Below, piece by piece: positions 18,547-27,559 of a stretch of DNA of 64,000 nt. Each line of letters opens with the position of its first letter. The stretch's first letter is position 1. Under the pieces are notes generated by a model. The model did no database searches, was not told the DNA's origin, and worked only from the letters and a program-made list of their open reading frames with translations. Source of the stretch: Saprospiraceae bacterium (GTDB taxonomy: Bacteria; Bacteroidota; Bacteroidia; Chitinophagales; Saprospiraceae); contig JABSSL010000010.1 of NCBI GenBank assembly GCA_013214355.1, forward strand, positions 1 through 64,000, written 5' to 3'. The position numbers and the translations under genes are program-made.

Positions 18547-18588
18547 AAGGCGGAAGGCGGAAGGCGGAAGACGGAAGACGGAAGACGG
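18547..18588. repeat. Tandem heptamer array (AAGGCGG/AAGACGG)
   Basis: Three copies of AAGGCGG (18547-18567) are followed by three copies of AAGACGG (18568-18588) with no spacer. The array starts 5 bases after the DUF3037 stop. Confidence 0.9.
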
Positions 18589-18603
18589 AATCGCAAGCCA
18601 TGT

Positions 18604-18638
18604 CATTCCCATTTCCGACTTCCAAATTCCCACTTACC
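18604..18638. repeat. Degenerate heptamer run
   Basis: Five 7-base units in phase (CATTCCC, ATTTCCG, ACTTCCA, AATTCCC, ACTTACC) resemble the complement of the AAGGCGG family. They sit between the two clean heptamer arrays. Confidence 0.55.
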
Positions 18639-18777
18639 GGAAGGCGGAAAATTCGCCAAAAAGTCGATTCCTCACCTCCTAAACGATAAACCTTAATCTT
18701 TCAACTCCCAGCAGTCATGAACACGCCCTAATTCCCTCTTCCAACCCGTAAGTTCTGGCGAAGCCAGGCAGGTTCTT

Positions 18778-18833
<56 letters not shown>

Positions 18834-18834
18834 C

Positions 18835-21129
18835 TTACTGTCTTTTCCCTTCCTGTGCGTGCACCGCGGCAATTCCTACCATATCTACAATCTGTCGTAC
18901 CGTAGCACCTAACTGCAGGATATGTACTGGCTTTTTCAAACCAAGTAGGATAGGTCCAATCATCTCCAGCTCAGTAACATTGCTCAACATATTATAAGCG
19001 ATATTAGCGGAGGATAGATTGGGGAAAATCAGTGTATTGGCTCGATGGCCAGCTAACTTCGAAAAGGGATATAATTCTTGCATTAGATCATCATTGAAAG
19101 CGATGTGCGCCTGCATCTCACCATCAACAATCAGATCTGGATGTCTTTCGTGTAGAATGGAAGTAGCCTTTCGCATCAAGAGGGCTGACTCTCCGTTTGG
19201 TACTGATCCAAAATTCGAGTACGTAACCAGCGCCACCTTGGGTTCGATATTGAAGGTTTTTACCTTCTCGACCACCAACTCGGTAATGTCCGCCACATCC
19301 TCAGAAGTCAGATGATGATTGATGGTAGTATCTGCGATGAAAAGTGGGCCAAACCGAGTCATGAAGATGTGCAAGCTGGCCACTTTATTTACCCCTTCCC
19401 TCGGGCCGATAATTTGCAAAGCAGGACGAATAGTACTAGGGTATTTATTGGTCAAACCGCCGATCATGGCATCTGCTACACCCGTTTCCACCATCATGGC
19501 ACCATAATGGCTGCGTCCACGCATGGCATTGGCCGCATCGATAGCCGTGATGCCTTTTCGTTTCCGTTTTTCATAGAATTTCTCTACAAAGTCCTGCATT
19601 CTGGCCACCTCGCTATCATCGATTGGCTGCTTGGGATCAATAATTTGCACACCCGATAAATCGAGCTCCAATTGTTGAATCATGCCCTCCACTTTTGCCC
19701 GATTTCCTAACAAAATTGGCAAAGCAATCTTCTCTTCTACGACAACATGAGCCGCTTTCAACACAGAACTATTTTCCGCATCAGCAAATACAATACGTTG
19801 TAAATCCTGTCGGGCCTTGGTTTCGATCACATTCGTTAAGGTGCGATCTCTACCTAAGCGCATAGAGAGTTCCAACACATATTTATCCCAATCTTCAATC
19901 GGCGCTTTCGCTACACCACTCTCGATGGCAGCCTTGGCGACTGCTGGAGCTACCGTAGTGATCAGCCGGGGATCTACCGGTTTGGGAATAATATAATCCT
20001 TCCCGAAGCGCAAGTTCTCTGTATTGTAAGCCAGGTTGACAATATCTGGAACCTGTTTCTTAGCCAGTTCCGCCAAGGCATAGATAGCCCCCAATTTCAT
20101 CTCCTCATTGATTTCCGAAGCTCGCACATCCAAAGCGCCGCGGAAAATGAAAGGAAAACCGAGTACATTATTAACTTGGTTGGGATAGTCGGAGCGCCCC
20201 GTGGCCATGATGCAGTCAGGACGAGCCTCCTTGGCATCCTCATAGCTAATTTCTGGAGTGGGGTTAGCCATCGCAAAAATGATACAATCTTTGGCCATCT
20301 TACGTACCATATCCTTGTCGAGCACATTCCCCTTGGATAGACCGATGAAAACATCAGCTCCATCCAGGCTCTCCGCTAAAGTGGTACCCGCAGGCACACT
20401 ACCATTAACGAATTCAGGCTTTTTGCCCGTTAGATTATCTCGATCTGGGTGGATCAGGCCCTTGCTATCATACATGAAGATGTTTTCCTTCTTCGCACCC
20501 AGGGAGCAGTAAATGCGGGTACAGGAAATGGCAGAGGCTCCTGCCCCATTCACAATAATCTTCACTTTTTCAATGTCTTTCCCTACCAATTCCAATGCGT
20601 TCAGCAAAGCGGCCCCACTAATGATAGCCGTACCATGCTGGTCATCATGCATCACAGGAATATTCAATTCCTTTTTTAGGCGTTCTTCAATCTCAAAGCA
20701 ATCTGGCGCAGAAATGTCTTCCAAATTAACGCCACCAAAGGTAGGCTCCAGAATTTTGACGGTTTTGATGAAATCGTCCACATTTTTCGTATCCAACTCC
20801 AAATCAAAGCAGTCGATATCTGCATAGATCTTGAAAAGCAGTCCTTTCCCTTCCATGACGGGCTTACTCGCCTCTGGTCCAATATCTCCTAAACCAAGCA
20901 CGGCTGTACCATTACTGATGACTGCGACCAAATTACCTTTGGCCGTATATTTATAGACGTCGCTGGTTTCTTTTGCAATGGAGAGACAAGGTTCGGCTAC
21001 CCCTGGCGAATAGGCCAGGGACAAATCTCTTTGATTGGCGGTTTGGGTTGTAGGAATAACTTCAATTTTGCCGGGTCGCCCTTCAGCGTGGTACTGCAAG
21101 GCTTCTTCTTTGAATGCATTCTTGTCCAT
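18835..21129 (-). CDS. maeB: NADP-dependent malic enzyme with phosphotransacetylase-like domain
   Basis: The 764-residue fusion protein has a malic enzyme domain (about 1-410; [48 protein letters not shown]) and a C-terminal phosphate acetyl/butyryl-transferase-like domain (about 425-764). It decarboxylates malate to pyruvate with NADP; in the family the C-terminal domain is regulatory, binding acetyl-CoA, rather than catalytic. Length is normal for MaeB. It is alone on its strand. An 11-bp perfect inverted repeat (21165-21200) lies 35 bases upstream of the start and a heptamer array touches its 3' end. Confidence 0.93.
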   Translation of the reverse strand: MDKNAFKEEALQYHAEGRPGKIEVIPTTQTANQRDLSLAYSPGVAEPCLSIAKETSDVYKYTAKGNLVAVISNGTAVLGLGDIGPEASKPVMEGKGLLFKIYADIDCFDLELDTKNVDDFIKTVKILEPTFGGVNLEDISAPDCFEIEERLKKELNIPVMHDDQHGTAIISGAALLNALELVGKDIEKVKIIVNGAGASAISCTRIYCSLGAKKENIFMYDSKGLIHPDRDNLTGKKPEFVNGSVPAGTTLAESLDGADVFIGLSKGNVLDKDMVRKMAKDCIIFAMANPTPEISYEDAKEARPDCIMATGRSDYPNQVNNVLGFPFIFRGALDVRASEINEEMKLGAIYALAELAKKQVPDIVNLAYNTENLRFGKDYIIPKPVDPRLITTVAPAVAKAAIESGVAKAPIEDWDKYVLELSMRLGRDRTLTNVIETKARQDLQRIVFADAENSSVLKAAHVVVEEKIALPILLGNRAKVEGMIQQLELDLSGVQIIDPKQPIDDSEVARMQDFVEKFYEKRKRKGITAIDAANAMRGRSHYGAMMVETGVADAMIGGLTNKYPSTIRPALQIIGPREGVNKVASLHIFMTRFGPLFIADTTINHHLTSEDVADITELVVEKVKTFNIEPKVALVTYSNFGSVPNGESALLMRKATSILHERHPDLIVDGEMQAHIAFNDDLMQELYPFSKLAGHRANTLIFPNLSSANIAYNMLSNVTELEMIGPILLGLKKPVHILQLGATVRQIVDMVGIAAVHAQEGKRQ

Positions 21130-21164
21130 AAAGATTGACAGGTTTTATTCTTAAGGGTTTCCAA

Positions 21165-21200
21165 GTATTGTGAAAATGGATACCTTTTGTTTCACAATAC
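21165..21200. promoter_or_regulatory. Inverted repeat upstream of malic enzyme
   Basis: GTATTGTGAAA (21165-21175) and TTTCACAATAC (21190-21200) are perfect 11-base inverted repeats with a 14-base spacer, 35 bases before the maeB start. It could be an operator or a leader hairpin; there is no T run on the minus strand after it. Confidence 0.55.
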
Positions 21201-21401
21201 CTATTCATTACGTTTTTGCGGGCGCAAAGTTGATAAAATTCCCTAGTATCGGCAATATCTTTTTCTTTATTCTGTCGTGTCTTGGCGACCCTGGACTTTC
21301 TTCGTCAGGTCCAAAGCCCGATTTCTCTAAGAAATTAAGGGTATTCAAAGGACATTTATATCTTTAAACGTACATCCATAGACAAACCCATATTACAACC
21401 C

Positions 21402-22034
21402 ATGAGACCCAGTGCTCCGACTTCATATCAGCGTATCATCAAGCGGCTAAAACTCGAGGATGAGTTTTCCCTTACAACGAAAATGGATAAGACTTCCTTC
21501 TTGAGTCTTCTCCAGGACAATATTGACGAGGATACGGGTCCCCAACTTTTTGAGAGTTTGAAACCCAGATTAAAACCCTACAAAGGCTTTATCACTCCTA
21601 GTGGCTTCAAACTTAAACGAAGGAAAAGAGCATTCGAGTCCAATAATGACATGGCCAGAATTACTGGCACACTAAAATCCGACCTCCGTCATACGGAAAT
21701 AGTCACGCACATTGGCTACCCAGAATTTACCATCAAAGCGATAAGCGGACTCATGTTGCTGGTCTACACTGTCATACTCGGCGTAGTACTTACCGTTGAT
21801 TTGGGTGATACTCCCGTCTGGATGCCCTTCCTAATTGTAGGACACTTCTTTCTGATTTTTGGTATTCTGTTCTTTGTATTGCGTTATCAGATCAAAACTA
21901 GTACTAGAAAAGTGCGACGATTCTTAGTCGAGTTATTGGAACAGTCACCAACAGAAACTGGGGATGCTGAGACTGAACCCGCCCCCTTTGAACAGCTAGA
22001 ATTGAAACAGAAGAAAAGGCTGTTCCGAAGATAG
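21402..22034 (+). CDS. Hypothetical two-helix membrane protein
   Basis: I do not recognise this 210-residue protein. The first 110 residues are polar and basic (KLKRRKRAFES around 68-78; TPSGFKLKRRK suggests a cytoplasmic domain). Two membrane helices follow (about 110-130, ISGLMLLVYTVILGVVL, and 140-165, FLIVGHFFLIFGILFFVL), then a charged, glutamate-rich tail. It may begin at the internal Met26. It is divergent from maeB and 112 bases before the sulfatase; neither neighbour explains it. Confidence 0.6.
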   Translation: MRPSAPTSYQRIIKRLKLEDEFSLTTKMDKTSFLSLLQDNIDEDTGPQLFESLKPRLKPYKGFITPSGFKLKRRKRAFESNNDMARITGTLKSDLRHTEIVTHIGYPEFTIKAISGLMLLVYTVILGVVLTVDLGDTPVWMPFLIVGHFFLIFGILFFVLRYQIKTSTRKVRRFLVELLEQSPTETGDAETEPAPFEQLELKQKKRLFRR

Positions 22035-22146
22035 TACGATCCAATGGTTGATCAGAAAGTAGTAACAAAAAGCAGAATTTACACCAGGGATCTGACGAGA
22101 ACCGGTCCGTATCTGACTGTCATTTAGGTTAGTTTGTGACCAAAAC

Positions 22147-23550
22147 ATGATTATGCGCCTATCCTTTCTACTGCTATGCTTATCGATCAGCATTTCCCTG
22201 CAAGCACAATCCAATAAAAAGCCCAATGTCATTATCATCCTTACCGATGATCAAGGCTATGGCGATGTTGGTTTCAATGGTTGTACAGATATTCCTACGC
22301 CAAACATCGATCGAATTGCTAAAAATGGGACCGTCTTTACTAGAGGATATGTTAGCTATCCCGTCTGTGGTCCTAGCCGAGCAGGTTTGATCACGGGCAG
22401 ATACCAAGATCGTTTTGGTTTTGGCCGTAACCCAGTTCTAGCACCCGAAGATAGCACCATGGGACTCCCACTTTCCGAACAAACGCTAGCTACGGTACTG
22501 GAAAAAGTAGATTATCAAAGTATGGCCATTGGCAAATGGCACCTGGGCGCCCACCCTAGCCTTCACCCGTTAAAGCGAGGTTTTGATGAATTTTTTGGCT
22601 TCTTAAGTGGTGGACATCGATACTTTCCTAAGGAATGGGTGCTTTGGGACATCAATGACATCGAAAAGCAAAATGACGGCTACCGCACCAAGTTAATGAG
22701 TGACGCTCCCCGGGTTGATGAGAAAGCCTATCTCACGGACGCCCTTTCTCGAGAAGCTGTCAAATTTGTACAACGTAATCCTGACCATCCATTCTTCCTC
22801 TATTTGGCCTACAATGCCCCACATAGCCCGATGCAAGCCACACAAAAATACTTGGATCGTTTCCAACACATCAAGAACAAAAAACGGCGGACCTATGCAG
22901 CCATGGTGAGTGCCGTTGATGATGGCGTAGGTCAGCTGCTTGATGCCCTGGAGGAACTCGGCATTGCGGACGACACCATGGTTTTCTTCTTATCTGATAA
23001 TGGGGGGCCAGAAAAGAAAAATGGTTCCGACAATGGGCCGCTAAGAGAAGGAAAGGGAAGTCTATTTGAAGGAGGAATCAGGGTTCCATTTGCGGTACAA
23101 TGGCCGGGGCAAATTCCAGCTGGCCAAACCTATGACAAGGCAGTTATTTCCCTGGATATTTTCGCCACAGCAGTCTCAGAAGCAGGTGCGCCGATCAGAG
23201 ATAGTCATCCTTATGACGGTGTCAATTTACTCCCTTTTCTAAAGGGTCAAAACAAAGCGGCTCCTCATGAATATTTATTCTGGCGGAAGTTTGATCAAAA
23301 TTGGTATCTTGCCCATGAAGGCAGTTCTGGACTAAAGGTTATTACGGAGCCAAAAGAAGGCCTGCAGGTTTATGACTTGAATGAGGATATTGGTGAGGAA
23401 AAGAATCTAGCCGGAAAAAAGAAGAAAGTAATTAAGAAGGCTAATAAAAGACAGGAAATCTGGTTAGAAGGGATGATGGAACCAAGTTTTATGGGCCTCT
23501 TACAACGGAAAGAATATTATCGAATAAAAGGTTATAAGCGGAAGGAATAA
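22147..23550 (+). CDS. Secreted type I sulfatase (arylsulfatase A-like)
   Basis: This 467-residue protein has a signal peptide (1-21) and a type I sulfatase fold. The formylglycine motif is C-G-P-S-R at C74, within PVCGPSRAGLITG. Metal ligands are D34 and D35 in LTDDQGYGD and the later FLSDNGGP (about 279-286). It hydrolyses sulfate esters in the periplasm after maturation of Cys74 by a formylglycine-generating enzyme, not present in this window. It is followed by a Gfo/Idh/MocA oxidoreductase 23 bases downstream, suggesting use of a sulfated sugar; no SusC/SusD pair is here. The substrate is unknown. Confidence 0.92.
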   Translation: MIMRLSFLLLCLSISISLQAQSNKKPNVIIILTDDQGYGDVGFNGCTDIPTPNIDRIAKNGTVFTRGYVSYPVCGPSRAGLITGRYQDRFGFGRNPVLAPEDSTMGLPLSEQTLATVLEKVDYQSMAIGKWHLGAHPSLHPLKRGFDEFFGFLSGGHRYFPKEWVLWDINDIEKQNDGYRTKLMSDAPRVDEKAYLTDALSREAVKFVQRNPDHPFFLYLAYNAPHSPMQATQKYLDRFQHIKNKKRRTYAAMVSAVDDGVGQLLDALEELGIADDTMVFFLSDNGGPEKKNGSDNGPLREGKGSLFEGGIRVPFAVQWPGQIPAGQTYDKAVISLDIFATAVSEAGAPIRDSHPYDGVNLLPFLKGQNKAAPHEYLFWRKFDQNWYLAHEGSSGLKVITEPKEGLQVYDLNEDIGEEKNLAGKKKKVIKKANKRQEIWLEGMMEPSFMGLLQRKEYYRIKGYKRKE

Positions 23551-23573
23551 GCCTTCTGTCGTAGGCCTCAAAG

Positions 23574-24695
23574 TTGTTAGTAATGTTGAAACCTAAAACC
23601 CTACTGTTAAGTGTATTTGGCAGTTTTCTCGCTATTCTCGGATTTGGTCAAAATAAGTCGGACCATCCGCCCCTTCGCATCGGGGTAGCGGGTTTAACAC
23701 ATACCCACGTGCATCAGATATTGGGACGTGAAAAGAAAGGTGATATAGAAATTGTAGGCATTGCCGAACCCAATCGAGAACTTGCCGAACGTTATGCCAA
23801 AAGGCATGGCTTTTCCATGGATATAGTTTTCTCTTCCCTAGAAGAAATGCTGGACAAGACAAAGCCAGAAGCCGTCACTGCGTTCAACAGCACTTTTGAA
23901 CATCTTGAAACGGTCGAAATCTGTGCACCGCGCGGGATCCATATTATGGTGGAGAAGCCCTTAGCAGTCAGTAGCAAACACGCTGAGAAAATGGCCGCGC
24001 TGGCTAGACAGCACCAGGTGCAATTACTCACCAATTACGAAACAACCTGGTATGCCACCAATCATAAAGCTTATGACCTGGTTCATGACAAAAAGCACAT
24101 TGGCCCAATCCGCAAGATGGTCATTCACGATGGGCATCAAGGTCCGAAAGAGATAGGCGTAAATCAAGAATTTCTAGATTGGCTCACCGACCCCGTCTTG
24201 AATGGTGGCGGTGCCGTCACCGACTTCGGCTGCTATGGCGCCAACCTCATGACCTGGTTCATGAAGGGTCAAAAGCCCTCCTCCGTTTCAGCTACCTTAC
24301 AAACCATCAAACCAGATATCTATCCAGCGGTAGACGATGAAGCCACTATCGTCTTGACCTACCCGGAAGCCCAAGGGATTATCCAGGCCTCCTGGAACTG
24401 GCCCTATTCTAGAAAGGATACTGAAGTCTATGGGAAAGAGGGCTATATCATTGCTGAAAATCGAAGTCAAATGCGATCTCGGCCGACGGAAAAAGCTAAA
24501 GAGACTCAAGAAAGCTTGGCAGAGCGGAAAGATCCCGTTAATGATCCTTTTGCCTACCTCGCTGCCGTTATACAAGGTAGAATTCAACCTTCGCCCTTCG
24601 CCCTCTCCTCGCTGGAAAACAACTTGATTGTGGTAGAAATCTTGGATGCAGCGAAAAAAAGTGCGAAGAAGGGTAAGGTCATCAAGCTGAAATAA
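23574..24695 (+). CDS. Gfo/Idh/MocA family oxidoreductase, possibly exported
   Basis: A 373-residue NAD(P)-dependent sugar oxidoreductase-like protein. The hydrophobic N-terminus (about 9-24, LLLSVFGSFLAILGFGQ) looks like a signal peptide. The Rossmann fold begins with RIGVAGLTHTHVHQIL (about 36-51); the EKPLAVS motif (about 129-135) is the family's Lys-containing signature. The C-terminal domain includes GGGAVTDFGCYG. Exported members are known in Bacteroidota glycan-use loci. It follows the sulfatase by 23 bases and precedes a GNAT gene by 1 base, so the three probably form an operon. Confidence 0.87.
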   Translation: MLVMLKPKTLLLSVFGSFLAILGFGQNKSDHPPLRIGVAGLTHTHVHQILGREKKGDIEIVGIAEPNRELAERYAKRHGFSMDIVFSSLEEMLDKTKPEAVTAFNSTFEHLETVEICAPRGIHIMVEKPLAVSSKHAEKMAALARQHQVQLLTNYETTWYATNHKAYDLVHDKKHIGPIRKMVIHDGHQGPKEIGVNQEFLDWLTDPVLNGGGAVTDFGCYGANLMTWFMKGQKPSSVSATLQTIKPDIYPAVDDEATIVLTYPEAQGIIQASWNWPYSRKDTEVYGKEGYIIAENRSQMRSRPTEKAKETQESLAERKDPVNDPFAYLAAVIQGRIQPSPFALSSLENNLIVVEILDAAKKSAKKGKVIKLK

Positions 24696-24696
24696 T

Positions 24697-25122
24697 ATGC
24701 TCTGTATGGAGGGGGCAAATCTAGAAATTAGGGAGATTTCTGCCGAGGCTACCTGGAACCTGCGACACACAGTCATGTGGCCTAGTAAACCAATAGATTA
24801 TGTAAAACTCCCAGCAGATAAACAGGGACTGCATCTTGGGCTTTTTGTTCAGGGCAAACTCACCTCTATTGTATCTGCCTTCATTGTGGACCATAAAGCG
24901 CAATTCAGAAAATTTGCCACACTAGAAGAAGAACAAGGTAAGGGCTACGGTACTCAGCTTCTAAGTTATCTCTTCAATGAACTCAAATCCAAGGACATCG
25001 ACAAGATCTGGTGCAATGCTAGAGTAGACAAAGCCCGCTATTACGAGCGTTTCGGACTTAGGAAAACAAATAAATATTTTGCAAGAGGAGATATCGAATA
25101 CGTAATTATGGAAAAGAAATAA
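24697..25122 (+). CDS. GNAT family N-acetyltransferase
   Basis: The 141-residue protein has the acetyl-CoA binding pattern EEEQGKGYGTQLLSYL (about 73-88) and a C-terminal ARYYERFGLR motif (about 111-120) typical of GNAT proteins. The ATG lies 1 base after the stop of the oxidoreductase gene. A slightly later start at M4 is possible. The acceptor substrate is unknown; it may simply ride along with the sulfatase operon. Confidence 0.85.
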   Translation: MLCMEGANLEIREISAEATWNLRHTVMWPSKPIDYVKLPADKQGLHLGLFVQGKLTSIVSAFIVDHKAQFRKFATLEEEQGKGYGTQLLSYLFNELKSKDIDKIWCNARVDKARYYERFGLRKTNKYFARGDIEYVIMEKK

Positions 25123-25179
25123 ACAGGAGAGACCTCTTAATAGGGTGCAGCAACTGGCTTTCCTATCCACTCCCGACAC

Positions 25180-25548
25180 TTATTTAGCAATTAGCGTTTT
25201 CGTGACCGGACGAACCTTGTCCCCCCACTCACAAAGAGCTACAATTACTGGCACAAAGGCTTCTCCAGCTGAGGATAGGCGATATTCTACATGCGGAGGT
25301 ACCGTTTGAAAATCTTTTCGAATTACTAATCCCATCTCTTCCAAATCTCTTAGCCGTTGAGTCAGCATTTTTTCTGAGATACCCTCAATTTCCTTTTTGA
25401 GCAAGCCATAACGATTGGCTCCATTGTGAATCCGCCACATCACATTGATAGTCCACCTACCCTTCATCAAGATCATAGCATAGGTTAAACCGCAAGTATC
25501 CTCTAAGCGCTTTTCGTTTTCAAGATTTGTAGAATTTAATTTTCTCAT
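25180..25548 (-). CDS. HxlR-family winged-helix regulator
   Basis: A 122-residue HxlR-type regulator: CGLTYAMILMKGRWTINVMW (about 19-38), KKEIEGISEKMLTQRLRDLE (recognition region, about 52-71) and the wing VEYRLSSAGEAF. C19 sits where redox- or electrophile-sensing HxlR proteins often keep a cysteine. It is divergent from the SDR gene at 25642 with a 93-base gap containing a good promoter and two small inverted repeats, so it most likely represses that SDR/NTF2-like operon. The inducer is unknown. Confidence 0.9.
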   Translation of the reverse strand: MRKLNSTNLENEKRLEDTCGLTYAMILMKGRWTINVMWRIHNGANRYGLLKKEIEGISEKMLTQRLRDLEEMGLVIRKDFQTVPPHVEYRLSSAGEAFVPVIVALCEWGDKVRPVTKTLIAK

Positions 25549-25577
25549 TTACAAACTTTTTTGTGCGTACCCTAATT

Positions 25578-25618
25578 TTTGACTGGTATAAACATACACG
25601 ATAAATTTGTGATATCGT
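25578..25618 (+). promoter_or_regulatory. Promoter and putative HxlR operators before the SDR gene
   Basis: TTTG (25578-25581) and TAAATTTG (25602-25609) are separated by 20 bases, a textbook Bacteroidota promoter. GTAT-AAAC-ATAC (25586-25597) lies in the spacer, and ACGATA-N9-TATCGT (25598-25618) overlaps the -7 box and likely start site. Both suit repressor binding. Confidence 0.65.
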
Positions 25619-25641
25619 ATCAATTATCAAAGAAAATTTAG

Positions 25642-26388
25642 ATGAAACTCGAAAACAAAATCGCAGTCATTACCGGCGGAAATAGTGGCATTGGGCTAGC
25701 CACTGCCAAACTTTTTCATCAGGAAGGAGCTAAAGTTATTATTACCGGAAGAAGAAAGGAAGTAGTCGAAAGGGCCGCTGAAGAAATTGGAGAAAATGCC
25801 ATTGGGATCGCATCCGACACAGCAAGTTTAGGGGATATCGATCAACTCTATACGGTAATCCAAGATCAGTATGGTAGGATTGACATCTTATTTCTAAATG
25901 CAGGAATAGCGAAGTTTGAGCCTATGGAGGTGGTCACCGAGGAGCGGTTTGATGAACTTTCTAATACCAATTTCAAAGGGTTATTCTTTAATGCCCAACG
26001 AGCAGTCCCCTTAATGGGTGCGGGCGGGTCTATTATCATCACTACTTCAGCTGCCGGCCAGATTGGGTCTGCAAATATGAGTGTTTACGGTGCGACCAAA
26101 GCCGCAGCAAGAAGTCTGGCAAGAACACTATCCGGTGATCTTCTACCAAAGGGCATTCGTGTCAATGGAATTTCCCCTGGCCCCATTGATACACCAATCA
26201 TGGAAAAAGTGGGAATACCCCCAGAAGCCCTAGCAGCAGCCAAATCAGGTTTCGCCGCAGAGAACCCCATGAAGCGGATCGGTAAGGCCGACGAAATCGC
26301 CAAGGCTGCCTTGTTTCTAGCCTCCGATGACTCTTCCTACATAGCTGGTGTGGATCTAGCTGTAGACGGAGGGCTAACACAATTGTAA
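25642..26388 (+). CDS. Short-chain dehydrogenase/reductase
   Basis: The 248-residue classical SDR shows the cofactor motif TGGNSGIGLA (about 11-20) with GRRKE after beta-2, suggesting NADP preference. It also has NAG (about 86-88), catalytic Ser-Tyr-Lys (ITTSAAGQIG, then Y148-GATK), and a C-terminal DGGLTQL. It reduces or oxidises an unknown carbonyl/alcohol. It is the first gene of a likely two-gene operon with the NTF2-like gene 20 bases downstream, under the divergent HxlR regulator. The arrangement resembles Bacteroidota aldehyde or quinone response units. Confidence 0.92.
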   Translation: MKLENKIAVITGGNSGIGLATAKLFHQEGAKVIITGRRKEVVERAAEEIGENAIGIASDTASLGDIDQLYTVIQDQYGRIDILFLNAGIAKFEPMEVVTEERFDELSNTNFKGLFFNAQRAVPLMGAGGSIIITTSAAGQIGSANMSVYGATKAAARSLARTLSGDLLPKGIRVNGISPGPIDTPIMEKVGIPPEALAAAKSGFAAENPMKRIGKADEIAKAALFLASDDSSYIAGVDLAVDGGLTQL

Positions 26389-26408
26389 AACCTAAAAATG
26401 TACCTGCA

Positions 26409-26810
26409 ATGCTAAAGAAAAAACAAAAGATCGTAGAAATTCTACGAAACTACCAAACTGCTACGAATACAGGCGATGCCGACCTGGCTGCTAGTTTATA
26501 CAAGGAAGATTCTATTCTGATTCCAGCCAACTTCCCCCAAGCCACTGGAAAATCGGCTATTCATAGCTTTTATGCTTATGCCTTTTCCATGCTACAACTC
26601 AAGCTTGAATTTGATATAAATATAGACCAAATCGTGATAGACGGTAATTCTGCCTACGCTACGACCACTTCCACCGGCACCAGATTAATCCGAGAGTCCG
26701 GAGAAGTCGTACCAGAAATCAATCGAGAACTATGGGTGTTTGAAAAGATCGATGAGAATTGGAAAATCGCTCGGTATATGTTTAATATTCCTCCTCAAGA
26801 GATTAGCTAA
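26409..26810 (+). CDS. SnoaL/NTF2-like protein
   Basis: A 133-residue protein of the NTF2-like superfamily (SgcJ/EcaC or SnoaL type). It shows the helix-rich start with TGDADLAASLYKEDSILIPANFPQATGKSAIHSFY (in parts, about residues 20-55), then strands ending in ELWVFEKIDENWKIARYMFN. Such small proteins often act as cyclases, isomerases or ketosteroid-binding folds; no catalytic assignment can be made. It lies 20 bases after the SDR gene and probably shares its promoter. A terminator-like hairpin follows at 26826. Confidence 0.8.
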   Translation: MLKKKQKIVEILRNYQTATNTGDADLAASLYKEDSILIPANFPQATGKSAIHSFYAYAFSMLQLKLEFDINIDQIVIDGNSAYATTTSTGTRLIRESGEVVPEINRELWVFEKIDENWKIARYMFNIPPQEIS

Positions 26811-26825
26811 AGTAAAGACAAGAAA

Positions 26826-26856
26826 GCGGGAAGGTTCACTCCTTTCCGCCTTTCTC
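26826..26856 (+). terminator. Hairpin terminator after the SDR operon
   Basis: GCGGGAAGG (26826-26834) pairs with CCTTTCCGC (26841-26849) with one G-T wobble; CTTTCTC follows. Confidence 0.55.
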
Positions 26857-26920
26857 ATCTCCACACTTTACACTCGACCAGAGGATATGGCTAATGGAGT
26901 AAATGTACTGGGCCAACCCT

Positions 26921-27025
26921 GCTGGCTTTAGACAAAGCCAGCCTAAAATAGGCTCATAATGGCTTAATATGCCTATACTTTTTACCCGAGGTCTAACGGA
27001 AGAAATCCCAAGCAGACCTCGGGTA
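26921..27025. other. Cluster of inverted repeats between convergent genes
   Basis: Three more hairpins lie here: GCTGGCTTT-AGAC-AAAGCCAGC (26921-26942), AGCCTA-AAA-TAGGCT (26940-26954), and TACCCGAGGTCT/AGACCTCGGGTA (26983-26994 and 27014-27025, perfect 12 bp). They may terminate both operons; none has a long T run. Confidence 0.55.
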
Positions 27026-27033
27026 TTTATCAT

Positions 27034-27414
27034 CTATTGCACCGCCACTCGCTCAAACCCAACAATCCTTGGCGCAAACACCGCATCTAACCCCATGCCA
27101 AGGGCTGCCTGCTGCAGTTCTTCAGGCACCTCTCCACAGAAGAAAAAGGGCCCAGGAACTGCAATCTGTAACAAGGCAGGGAAGTGTCCGGCTGCCGTAA
27201 CACTTAAATGAAAACCTAAGGCAGCTGCATCCTCAAATACATCCTGTACCAACAAGGCATTAGCTTTCTCATCGAAGAAACAAACTACCTTTAGGGCACC
27301 AGGCTCCTTTTCCTGCATTTCTTTAGTAACCTGCTTATAGATGGCTTTTAGTTCTTCCGCTTGACCAGGGTTTGCTGTCCATTTGTACACTACAGTGATT
27401 TCTTGATTTTTCAT
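27034..27414 (-). CDS. Antibiotic-biosynthesis-monooxygenase (ABM) fold protein
   Basis: The 126-residue protein has the ABM/dimeric alpha-beta barrel pattern: a first strand ITVVYKWTANPGQAEELKAIY (in part), EPGALKVVCFFDEKANALLVQDVFED in the middle, and AAGHFPALLQI near 75. These proteins are usually quinol or heme oxygenases, or binding proteins of unknown role. The C-terminal 40 residues extend beyond a minimal ABM domain. It is divergent from the GlxA-type regulator at 27560, with an 18-bp palindrome between them, so it is a likely target of that regulator. Confidence 0.65.
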   Translation of the reverse strand: MKNQEITVVYKWTANPGQAEELKAIYKQVTKEMQEKEPGALKVVCFFDEKANALLVQDVFEDAAALGFHLSVTAAGHFPALLQIAVPGPFFFCGEVPEELQQAALGMGLDAVFAPRIVGFERVAVQ

Positions 27415-27484
27415 TTTTTATGATTCTAAGTGATGAATAGATTTAATTACAACACAAAGATGGGGCACTTTCAAATAGTTTGAA

Positions 27485-27502
27485 GGTGTCAATTATGACA
27501 CC
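27485..27502. promoter_or_regulatory. Operator-like palindrome in the ABM/GlxA-type intergenic region
   Basis: GGTGTCA-ATTA-TGACACC is a perfect 7-base inverted repeat with a 4-base spacer. It lies 8 bases upstream of the -33 box of the plus-strand regulator and 71 bases from the divergent ABM gene, as expected for an operator controlling one or both. Confidence 0.55.
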
Positions 27503-27510
27503 ATACCGGG

Positions 27511-27541
27511 TTGATTACGCCAATTTGATTTTCTATCTTTG
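27511..27541 (+). promoter_or_regulatory. Promoter of the GlxA-type regulator
   Basis: TTG (27511-27513) and TATCTTTG (27534-27541) are 20 bases apart, fitting the Bacteroidota consensus. This places the transcript start near 27548 and rules out the TTG codon at 27539 as translation start. Confidence 0.6.
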
Positions 27542-27559
27542 TCTGAAACACATAGGATC

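Noticed and set aside
27539-27559. TTG start of the GlxA-type regulator
   Set aside because: The TTG overlaps the TATCTTTG -7 box, so it would precede the transcript start.
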